Assembly (NCBI GenBank): GCA_013298675.1 | Contig: JAAFIJ010000205.1 | Span: forward strand, 1 to 5,201 | Reading direction: 5' to 3' | Length of the DNA: 5,201 nucleotides | From: Rhodobacterales bacterium | GTDB lineage: Bacteria > Pseudomonadota > Alphaproteobacteria > Rhodobacterales > Rhodobacteraceae | In this document: piece by piece, positions 1 to 5,201 of the stretch | Layout: the number at the start of each line of letters is the position of its first letter | Numbering within the stretch: position 1 is the first letter of the stretch | Translations under genes and position numbers: made by a program | Notes under the pieces: generated by a model | Databases searched by the model: none | What the model was told of the DNA's origin: nothing | Seen by the model: the letters and a program-made list of their open reading frames with translations, nothing else

Positions 1-692
1 TGGGTGGGCGGATTTATGAACAAAGCTTGGTCGTCTCACACCAACTCCACGGTCCGATCAAGCGTTTGACGGTGCAGACAGGCGCTGTGGTTGATGCGCA
101 AACGGTGGTGTTCGCCACGGGCGGCCATACCGGTGGTTTGGTACCACGCCTGCAGCGCGCGATTTTGCCGATCGCCACCTATATGATGATCTCGGAACCC
201 GCGCCGGAGCTATTGGCAACTGTGATCAAAACGCAAGAGGCGGTGTTGGATGATCGGCGCGCGTCGGATTATTACCGTCTTGTAGAGGGCGGCAAGCGCC
301 TGTTGTGGGGCGGGCGCATCACCACACGGGCCGCTTCGGTCGAAGGGGTCGCGAGAGAATTGCGGCGAGAGATGATTGGCGCGTACCCCCAACTTGCCGG
401 GCTAAAGACCGACTTGGCTTGGTCGGGTCTGATGGGTTATGCGCGCCATCTTATGCCGCAGATTGGGCAAATGTCGCCAGATGTCTGGCATTGCACGGCC
501 TTTGGTGGGCACGGGCTGAACACCACCGCGATTGCGGGCAAAGTTCTGGCCGAGGCAATTTTCAAAGAAACCGACCGGATCAGCATGTTCTCTCCCTTTG
601 GATTGAACTGGGCGGGTGGCCCTATTGGGTTGGCGGCGGCGCAACTGACCTATTGGAAACTACAGGCCCAAGACTGGTGGCGAGAGCGTTAG
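1..692 (+). CDS. FAD-dependent amine/amino-acid oxidoreductase (DadA/PuuB-like), 3' part only
   Basis: This is the C-terminal part (229 complete codons, first full codon at base 3) of a DAO-superfamily flavoprotein; the N-terminal Rossmann dinucleotide motif lies outside the window. The frame is open to the left edge, reading GGRIYEQS before the TTG at 27, so that TTG is an internal Leu and not a start. Family marks are VVFATGGHTG (the end of the FAD-binding core), RLLWGGRIT, WSGLMGYARHLMPQIG and the C-terminal FAD loop FGGHGLNTTAIAGKVLAEAI. In this family (COG0665, e.g. gamma-glutamylputrescine oxidase and D-amino-acid dehydrogenase) the enzyme oxidises an amine or amino acid to an imine that hydrolyses to a carbonyl and ammonia. 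The exact substrate cannot be read from this part. The gene ends TAG and overlaps the stop of the convergent monooxygenase gene by four bases. Confidence is high for the family and low for any specific substrate. Confidence 0.88.
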   Translation, partial: GGRIYEQSLVVSHQLHGPIKRLTVQTGAVVDAQTVVFATGGHTGGLVPRLQRAILPIATYMMISEPAPELLATVIKTQEAVLDDRRASDYYRLVEGGKRLLWGGRITTRAASVEGVARELRREMIGAYPQLAGLKTDLAWSGLMGYARHLMPQIGQMSPDVWHCTAFGGHGLNTTAIAGKVLAEAIFKETDRISMFSPFGLNWAGGPIGLAAAQLTYWKLQAQDWWRER

Positions 693-1870
693 GCGCGCCG
701 GGTGACATCATGGTCATAAAGCCAGTCAAACCGTCGCATCGCCAATTCAGGTGCAAACCGGTTCATGGTGCGCAATCCAAAATGACCAATCCAGCGCGGC
801 AATCCGGACAAATGGTAGGCGCGTGCATTGCTGTCAGCCCCTGCGACGATGCGCTGACACCGGGCGACACGGGTTTGCGCATAGTGCGACAACGCTATGT
901 CATCGGAGTTTTGTTCCAACAGATCGGCCAAAACCCAAGCGTCCTCTAGCGCCATGCAGGCCCCTTGGGCCAAAAACGGCAATGTCGAATGGGCCGCGTC
1001 GCCCAAGATAAAAGCAGCCCCTTCGGTTGTCGTTTTGCCCCATACCGAGGCCACCGGGCGGCGGTGCAACCCCCAGCACCAGACATCATCAATCTGGTCC
1101 AGCCACGATTTCACCCGCGGCGAAAAATCCCCAAAGGCAAGGCGCATCTGCATCGGGTCTTCGCGCAGAGTCCAGCTTTCCTCGACCCAGCGCGCGCGCT
1201 CCTCGATGGCCACGATATTACGCCATTGGCCATTTCGCAGCGGATAACTAACCAAGTGTTTACCAGTCCCCAAGTGCACCTCAGCGATGGCACCGAATTG
1301 TGTGTTGGGGATGACCGCGCGCCATGCGACTTGGCCAGTGAAAAAAGGTGTCCCCTTACCGCCAAGAGCGATTCTGGTGGGGCTGTGCAAACCATCGGCC
1401 GCAATCAGAAGATCACACTCAATCTGCGGCCCGTTTTCCAAAGTCAATCGCGGCGCTGGGTCCGACAGGTCAACATGCGTGACCTTATGAAGCATCTTCA
1501 CACCAACGCCTGCGTCTTGTGCCCCTTTGGCCAAAAGGCCGATCAGATCTGCACGGTGCACAAAGTAAAAGGTCTGCTGCGGGCGCAGCCGCGCCATGTC
1601 CAAGCGCAAAACCAGATCATCCGAATATCCATCACGCAATTCGACGGCCTCGGCTTGCGTGGCAATATGTTCAAGCGGCTCTGTCAGGCCAAGGGCGCGC
1701 AAGACGACCGCACCGTTGGGCGATATCTGTATTCCCGCTCCGACTTCTCTAATGGCATCAGACTGTTCCAGCACCGTGACCCGCGCGCCGCGACGCGCAA
1801 GAGCGATTGCAGCTGCCAGCCCGCCGACCCCTGCCCCGAGTACGGTGACATTGCGCCCATCAAGTGACAT
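689..1870 (-). CDS. FAD-dependent monooxygenase (salicylate hydroxylase / UbiH-like, group A flavoprotein)
   Basis: A complete 393-residue class A flavin monooxygenase, the usual length for this family (about 380-420). All three signatures are present: the N-terminal dinucleotide motif GAGVGG (residues 12-17) with E35 closing the Rossmann fold for ADP-ribose; the central DG motif AADGLHSPTR (157-166), which contacts FAD and NAD(P)H; and the GD motif starting GDAAHSTLPFLAQG (290-303), which binds the FAD ribityl and phosphate. Such enzymes use NAD(P)H and O2 to hydroxylate aromatic or similar substrates in the cytoplasm. The sequence resembles salicylate 1-monooxygenase and 3-hydroxybenzoate 6-hydroxylase, but there are no ring-cleavage or catabolic genes nearby, so the substrate is open. 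The ATG start is placed so the Rossmann motif begins about ten residues in; upstream is only a G-rich stretch, not a clean Shine-Dalgarno. It lies 86 bases downstream of dksA on the same strand but behind a terminator. Confidence 0.9.
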   Translation of the reverse strand: MSLDGRNVTVLGAGVGGLAAAIALARRGARVTVLEQSDAIREVGAGIQISPNGAVVLRALGLTEPLEHIATQAEAVELRDGYSDDLVLRLDMARLRPQQTFYFVHRADLIGLLAKGAQDAGVGVKMLHKVTHVDLSDPAPRLTLENGPQIECDLLIAADGLHSPTRIALGGKGTPFFTGQVAWRAVIPNTQFGAIAEVHLGTGKHLVSYPLRNGQWRNIVAIEERARWVEESWTLREDPMQMRLAFGDFSPRVKSWLDQIDDVWCWGLHRRPVASVWGKTTTEGAAFILGDAAHSTLPFLAQGACMALEDAWVLADLLEQNSDDIALSHYAQTRVARCQRIVAGADSNARAYHLSGLPRWIGHFGLRTMNRFAPELAMRRFDWLYDHDVTRRA

Positions 1871-1880
1871 CTGGCCCCCC

Positions 1881-1909
1881 GAAAAGAAAAGCCGGGCATA
1901 ATGCCCGGC
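1881..1909 (-). terminator. Rho-independent terminator of dksA
   Basis: Read on the - strand, an 8-bp perfect GC-rich stem (GCCGGGCA / TGCCCGGC, at 1902-1909 and 1891-1898) encloses the three-base loop TTA and is followed at once by TTTTCTTTTC (1890-1881). The T tract lies only on the - strand side, so it stops transcription leaving dksA and would not serve + strand transcripts. It ends 10 bases before the monooxygenase start codon, so that gene's messenger must either read through the hairpin or start within this short gap. Confidence 0.88.
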
Positions 1910-1956
1910 CTTAAGTGTTCATCGTCCTGTCCATTTCACAAGGACAAACCGACAGC

Positions 1957-2379
1957 CTAGTCGTCGCGGTGCACTTTTTCGCGACGTTCATGTTTTTCTT
2001 GTGCTTCCAGGGTCATGACCGCAATTGGCCGCGCGTCCAGCCGTTTCAGGCTGATTGGCTCTCCGGTCATTTCGCAATAGCCAAACTCATTTTCATCGAT
2101 CCGACGCAACGCCGCGTCAATCTTGGAAACCAGTTTGCGTTGGCGATCCCGCGTTCTAAGTTCCAACGCGCGGTCGGTTTCTTCGCTTGCCCGGTCTGCA
2201 ATATCAGGAACGTTACGCCCCGAATCTTGCAAATTGTCGATGGTTTCAGCAGACTGGCTCAGCAACTCTTGTTTCCAAACAATCAGCTTACGGCGAAAAT
2301 ACTCCAGCTGAAGTTCGTTCATGAAGGGTTCGTCCTCGGCCGGACGGTAATCGTCGGGCAGGAACACTTCGGATTTCAT
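1957..2379 (-). CDS. dksA: DksA-family RNA polymerase-binding transcription factor, single-cysteine finger
   Basis: A 140-residue DksA protein that binds the RNA polymerase secondary channel and, with ppGpp, adjusts rRNA, amino-acid and stress promoters. Order of parts: N-terminal segment (1-20, MKSEVFLPDDYRPAEDEPFM), a long coiled coil (about 21-95) with its tip at PDIADRA, the globular finger (about 98-128) and a charged C-terminal helix ending REKVHRDD. The tip residues D59, D62 and A64 match the E. coli DksA D71, D74, A76 motif (DxxDxA) at a constant offset of 12, so the functional tip is intact. The zinc site is not: of the four expected cysteines only C102 remains, the others being T105, T123 and A126. 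This degenerate pattern is known among alphaproteobacterial DksA proteins. The start at 2379 is chosen over an in-frame ATG at 2472 because family similarity begins here and a GGAG lies upstream. The gene is divergent from the MoxR gene. Confidence 0.93.
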   Translation of the reverse strand: MKSEVFLPDDYRPAEDEPFMNELQLEYFRRKLIVWKQELLSQSAETIDNLQDSGRNVPDIADRASEETDRALELRTRDRQRKLVSKIDAALRRIDENEFGYCEMTGEPISLKRLDARPIAVMTLEAQEKHERREKVHRDD

Positions 2380-2388
2380 CGCAGCACA

Positions 2389-2392
2389 CTCC
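2389..2392 (-). promoter_or_regulatory. Ribosome binding site of dksA (decides the start)
   Basis: On the - strand GGAG stands nine bases before the ATG at 2379. It supports the 140-residue product over a 171-residue extension from 2472, whose extra 31 residues do not resemble DksA. Confidence 0.65.
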
Positions 2393-2453
2393 GGTTCTTG
2401 GGATACGCGTCGACAAGCGGACCTGACTGTCGAGGCGCTCTCCTTGTGCCGCC

Positions 2454-2482
2454 CCATTAGCCCAATCACCAAGGCTTGTCAC
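2454..2482 (-). promoter_or_regulatory. Possible dksA promoter
   Basis: On the - strand GTGACA (2482-2477, five of six to the -35 consensus) is followed after 17 bases by TAATGG (2459-2454), a poor -10 that matches only in its first two bases. It would give a leader of roughly 70 bases. It lies in the 179-base divergent gap between dksA and the MoxR gene, where a promoter must exist, but the match is weak and other positions are possible. Confidence 0.25.
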
Positions 2483-2488
2483 TAGCGG

Positions 2489-2517
2489 TTGATACATATT
2501 TCTTTGACGGCTAAACA
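2489..2517 (+). promoter_or_regulatory. Possible promoter of the MoxR ATPase gene
   Basis: TTGATA (2489-2494, five of six to the -35 consensus) is followed after 17 bases by TAAACA (2512-2517, three of six to the -10). It would start transcription around 2524, some 35 bases before the ATG. The spacing is ideal but the -10 is weak, so this is a suggestion only. Confidence 0.3.
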
Positions 2518-2558
2518 GAGGCCGGAACTTTCCTCAGCGTCAAAGTCAGTAGTGAAAA

Positions 2559-3401
2559 ATGAAGTTTTCCACGACCCAATCCTATATCGCCACCAAAGAT
2601 TTGACCGTCGCGGTGAACGCTTCGGTGACGCTTGAACGTCCCTTGTTGGTGAAGGGAGAGCCGGGAACAGGCAAGACAGAACTGGCGCGTCAAATTGCGT
2701 TGTCTTTGGGGCTGCCTTTGATCGAATGGCACGTCAAATCGACGACCAAGGCGCAACAGGGGCTGTATGAATACGATGCGATCAGTAGGTTGCGCGACAG
2801 TCAGTTGGGCGACGCACGCGTGCATGACGTTGCAAACTATATCCGCAAAGGCAAGTTGTGGCAGGCCTTTGCCGCCCCATCCAAAGTGGTGCTCTTGATA
2901 GACGAGATCGACAAAGCAGATATCGAGTTTCCAAACGATCTGTTGCAGGAATTGGACCGGATGGAGTTTCATGTTTATGAAACCGGGGAAACTGTTCGCG
3001 CCCATCACCGCCCGGTGGTCATCATCACGTCAAACAACGAAAAGGAATTGCCCGATGCATTTTTGCGGCGGTGCTTTTTCCACTATATCCGCTTTCCTGA
3101 CCAAGAAACGCTTGCCGCAATTGTGAAAGTACATTTTCCAAAGATCAAAGAGACCTTGCTGGCCACGGCCCTGAGCGAATTTCTGACCATCCGCGAGACG
3201 CCAGGTTTGCGCAAACGACCTTCAACATCGGAATTGCTGGATTGGTTGAAACTTATTCTGGCCGAAGATCTGTCGCCTGAAGATCTGACCCGCAAGGGTG
3301 TGAACATTCTGCCCAAGCTTTACGGTGCACTGTTGAAAAACGAACAAGACGTACAATTGTTTGAAAAACTTGCTTTTATGGCGCGCGGCGCAAAGAATTG
3401 A
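2559..3401 (+). CDS. MoxR-type AAA+ ATPase
   Basis: A complete 280-residue single-domain AAA+ ATPase of the MoxR group. Visible motifs in order: Walker A GEPGTGKT (33-40), Walker B VVLLIDE (110-116, with D115 and E116 for Mg and water activation), sensor 1 ITSNN (156-160), arginine-finger region LRRCFF (169-174) and a sensor 2 segment RKRPSTSELLDW (218-229). MoxR proteins are cytoplasmic chaperone-like hexamers that act with VWA-domain (CoxE-like) partners to insert metals or cofactors or remodel complexes. No VWA gene follows here; the next gene is an unrelated lipoprotein 183 bases on. The ATG start is firm at its 5' side because a TGA lies in frame one codon upstream (2553-2555); the Shine-Dalgarno is poor. 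Family assignment is secure, target unknown. Confidence 0.92.
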   Translation: MKFSTTQSYIATKDLTVAVNASVTLERPLLVKGEPGTGKTELARQIALSLGLPLIEWHVKSTTKAQQGLYEYDAISRLRDSQLGDARVHDVANYIRKGKLWQAFAAPSKVVLLIDEIDKADIEFPNDLLQELDRMEFHVYETGETVRAHHRPVVIITSNNEKELPDAFLRRCFFHYIRFPDQETLAAIVKVHFPKIKETLLATALSEFLTIRETPGLRKRPSTSELLDWLKLILAEDLSPEDLTRKGVNILPKLYGALLKNEQDVQLFEKLAFMARGAKN

Positions 3402-3584
3402 CATCTGAGACCAAGATTCAAGGTGTCTCGCAAGTTTGACACAGCTGTGCCCATATATCGACATGCCACCACGCCAGTCTTGCCTTCGACGCAAAGACAC
3501 TTATGGGGTGACCAGGTAAAGTCTGGTTCAAATGGTTGTGCATTGTAGTCTATTTCTTATACGACAGTCGGGCCAAGCGCACGG
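3402..3584 (+). promoter_or_regulatory. Intergenic spacer with candidate promoter signals for the DUF2927 lipoprotein gene
   Basis: No coding sequence is seen in this gap. Two promoter-like arrangements can be read. A perfect TTGACA at 3436-3441 has no good -10 at normal spacing (TATATC begins only 12 bases on). TTGTGC (3536-3541) is followed after 16 bases by TATACG (3558-3563, four of six), which would start transcription near 3570. The first -35 overlaps a perfect 10-base palindrome CACAGCTGTG (3440-3449) that could be an operator. Two short hairpins (GAGAC/GTCTC at 3407-3429, ACCAG/CTGGT at 3511-3527) lack T tracts, so no intrinsic terminator for the ATPase gene is evident. Confidence 0.35.
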
Positions 3585-4985
3585 GTGAAACATTCAAAAG
3601 TGAGCCGCCATTTTATGCGTCAATTTCAGTTGTTTGCTGTTGTGGCCTTGACCGCCTGTGGGTTGCCGCAATCTGGTGAGGTTTCAAAGAATTCGTCAAA
3701 TGAAAGCTTGATTGGCCTGACCGTCGCAGCGCAAGGGCTTGTGGGTGGAGTTGCGCGCGCGCCGCAACGATCAAACGCAGACCTTGCACAAGACTTTTTG
3801 AATCTGGAGTTCAAACTGGAAAGTGGCCGCAACCTTGCGACGCTGACGCGGTTTGAAGGCCCGATCAAGGTTGTCATGACGGGGGATGTGCCCGCGAGTG
3901 CGCAAGGCGATTTAGCGCGGCTTTTGACCCGTTTGCGGCGCGAGGCAGGATTGGACATTAGCCAAGGCAACGGTCTCGAGAATGCATCCGTAGTGGTAGA
4001 GTTTGTGGCGCGCGCAGAAATGCACCGGGTGGTTCCAAATGCCGCGTGTTTTGTGGTCCCGCAGGTGCAGACATTTGCCAGCTACAAACGCGCGCGCAGC
4101 AGTGCACAAACTGATTGGGCGCAGGTGCGAAATAGAAAACGGGCGGCAGTGTTCATCCCGTCCGATACCAGTGCCCAAGAAGTGCGCGATTGCCTGCATG
4201 AAGAACTTGCTCAGGCTTTGGGGCCGCTCAATGACCTCTATCACCTGCCGGATTCGGTGTTCAACGATGATAACTTCAACACCGTTCTGACCGGCTTTGA
4301 TATGATGATCTTGCGCCTGCATTATGCGCCAGAACTGACCAACGGCTCCAGCAAGGCAGAGGTGGCAGCAATCTTGCCGCAGCTGATGGCGCGGGTGAAT
4401 CCGCAAGGCCAAGGGCCCATGACGCCTGTAAAATCCATTGCACCCCAGCGATGGGTCACCGCTGTTGAGACGGCATTGGGCGCGCGTGCCACGGCAGCAG
4501 TGCGGATCGACGCTGCCAACCAGATGATTGACATTGCGCAATCAAGCGGTTGGACCGATATCCGGTCCGCATTTGGGTATTATGCCCGGGGACGCGCCAA
4601 TGTGGCCCGCGACCCCGCGCAAGCGGTTCAAGATTTTGAATTGTCGCGGCGCATCTATCAAAGCTTACAAGACACCGAAATTCAAGTGGCGCACGTGGAC
4701 ATGCAGCTTGCCGCTGTCGCACTTGCAAGTGGGCAGCCTGCCCGCGCAATCGCCTTGGCAGATCAAGCGACACCTGCAATTTTACACAGTGAAAACGCGG
4801 CCCTGTTGGCCACAGTGATGTTGATCAAAGCGCAAGCCCTTGAAGCGTCCGGGCACGATGCCGCAGCGCGGGCGCTACGGCTCGACAGTTTGGGTTTGGC
4901 GCGGTATGGATTTGGCTCGGACCAAAGGGTTCGGGCGCGGATGAACGAAATCTCGGCATTGGGCGCAAGCGGCAAGCGGCGTTGA
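3585..4985 (+). CDS. DUF2927-domain lipoprotein with TPR-like C-terminal helices
   Basis: A 466-residue exported lipoprotein of unknown function. The N-terminus has basic residues, a hydrophobic run (about 15-24) and a lipobox LTAC with C25 as lipidation site; the next residue is Gly, so by the E. coli rule it would go to the outer membrane, facing the periplasm. Residues about 60-250 match the DUF2927 family as I recall it: NADLAQDFLNLEF, LTRFEGPIKV, LARLLTRLRREAGLDI, then the core CLHEELAQALGPLNDLY (203-219) and DSVFNDDNFNTVLTGFDM (223-240). C155 and C203 could form a disulfide. The core aligns with a metzincin zinc motif whose ligands are replaced. Residues about 325-440 are Ala-rich paired helices resembling TPRs (YYARGRANVARDPAQAVQDF and onward). 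The GTG at 3585 is the longest start; ATG 3615 (residue 11) gives a tighter signal peptide and has GTGAG ten bases upstream, and is about equally credible. Confidence 0.85.
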   Translation: MKHSKVSRHFMRQFQLFAVVALTACGLPQSGEVSKNSSNESLIGLTVAAQGLVGGVARAPQRSNADLAQDFLNLEFKLESGRNLATLTRFEGPIKVVMTGDVPASAQGDLARLLTRLRREAGLDISQGNGLENASVVVEFVARAEMHRVVPNAACFVVPQVQTFASYKRARSSAQTDWAQVRNRKRAAVFIPSDTSAQEVRDCLHEELAQALGPLNDLYHLPDSVFNDDNFNTVLTGFDMMILRLHYAPELTNGSSKAEVAAILPQLMARVNPQGQGPMTPVKSIAPQRWVTAVETALGARATAAVRIDAANQMIDIAQSSGWTDIRSAFGYYARGRANVARDPAQAVQDFELSRRIYQSLQDTEIQVAHVDMQLAAVALASGQPARAIALADQATPAILHSENAALLATVMLIKAQALEASGHDAAARALRLDSLGLARYGFGSDQRVRARMNEISALGASGKRR

Positions 4986-5023
4986 TCAGGGGTCAACGCC
5001 ACAAAAATGGAATTGGGCTCGCG

Positions 5024-5191
5024 ATGATCATACTGGCTTGTGCATTTATTGGCGCTTTGATTGGCGCATTTACGGCCAAAAAACGCGGCGGCCGAGGCCT
5101 TGATATGCTGCAATACGGTGCGGGTTATGGCATTGCTTTTGCCTTGATCGGATTGTTTTTGACCGTCGTCATCGGTCGTGCAGTCCTCTGA
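5024..5191 (+). CDS. Small two-helix inner-membrane protein, function unknown
   Basis: A 55-residue protein made of two hydrophobic, glycine-rich segments (about 2-17 and 32-50) joined by a basic loop with K19, K20, R21 and R24 followed by GLDMLQYG. By the positive-inside rule the loop faces the cytoplasm and both ends face the periplasm, a helical hairpin. I do not recognise a function. The ATG at 5024 begins directly at the first helix; the frame is also open from a TTG at 4982 that overlaps the lipoprotein stop as TTGA, adding 14 residues with basic side chains and giving a layout typical of translational coupling. I prefer the ATG on composition, though its Shine-Dalgarno is poor. The gap to the lipoprotein gene is 38 bases at most, with no terminator, so the two are probably co-transcribed. 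Confidence 0.65.
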   Translation: MIILACAFIGALIGAFTAKKRGGRGLDMLQYGAGYGIAFALIGLFLTVVIGRAVL

Positions 5192-5201
5192 CGCGATGTT
5201 T

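Noticed and set aside
27..29. TTG as the start of the left-edge oxidoreductase.
   Set aside because: The frame continues open to the window edge with family-like residues (GGRIYEQS), so the gene is cut by the window and this is an internal Leu.
965..1867. A 300-codon open frame on the + strand opposite the monooxygenase.
   Set aside because: The opposite strand carries a full-length flavoprotein with all three family motifs. The translation of this frame has no recognisable domain and an implausible composition, as expected for an antisense shadow in GC-rich DNA.
1915..2460. A 181-codon open frame on the + strand opposite dksA.
   Set aside because: It is antisense to a clearly recognised DksA and has no ribosome site or domain of its own.
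2380..2472. A 31-residue N-terminal extension of DksA from the ATG at 2472.
   Set aside because: The family N-terminus starts at 2379 with a GGAG upstream. The extension is Arg, Ser and Cys rich without family similarity and would leave little room for a promoter.
2504..2509. TTGACG as a -35 box for the MoxR ATPase gene.
   Set aside because: No acceptable -10 lies 16-18 bases downstream; the TTGATA at 2489 has better placed support.
3511..3527. Hairpin ACCAG/CTGGT as a terminator of the MoxR ATPase gene.
   Set aside because: The stem has only five pairs plus a wobble, and no T tract follows.
3912..4541. A 209-codon open frame on the - strand within the lipoprotein gene.
   Set aside because: The + strand frame carries the signal peptide, lipobox and DUF2927 motifs; the - strand product resembles nothing and is rich in His and Cys in a scattered way.
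5192..5201. ATG at 5196 as the start of another gene.
   Set aside because: Only two codons remain in the window and no ribosome site can be judged, so nothing supports it beyond the triplet.

Overview
The window looks like chromosomal DNA of an alphaproteobacterium of the Rhodobacteraceae (Roseobacter group). The evidence is the moderately GC-rich codon use, a DksA with the MKxEVFLPDDYRPAEDEPF-type N-terminus and single-cysteine finger typical of that family, and a DUF2927 lipoprotein of roseobacterial type. This assignment rests on recalled protein families, not on a database search. No mobile element, CRISPR array, tRNA, rRNA or phage gene was seen.

Left part (1-1870): the 3' end of a DadA/PuuB-type FAD-dependent amine or amino-acid oxidoreductase on the + strand runs tail-to-tail into a complete FAD-dependent aromatic-ring-type monooxygenase on the - strand. 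Their stop codons overlap by four bases (TTAG, 689-692). Middle (1891-2379): a - strand dksA gene, followed by a clear Rho-independent terminator (1881-1909) that sits in the short gap before the monooxygenase start. The two co-directional genes are therefore probably separate transcription units.

Right part (2559-5191, all +): a MoxR-type AAA+ ATPase transcribed divergently from dksA; a 183-base spacer with possible promoter signals; a lipoprotein with a DUF2927 domain followed by a TPR-like helical tail; and, overlapping or 38 bases downstream, a 55-residue two-helix membrane protein probably co-transcribed with it. The window closes 10 bases later.

These genes do not form one obvious pathway. 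DksA is a global regulator of RNA polymerase, the two flavoenzymes are metabolic, and the MoxR ATPase lacks its usual VWA-domain partner here. The most interesting item is the DUF2927 lipoprotein. Its conserved core, EExxQxxGxxND followed by SVF, lines up position for position with the metzincin zinc motif HExxHxxGxxHD and Met-turn, with every zinc ligand substituted. This suggests a periplasmic pseudo-metalloprotease.
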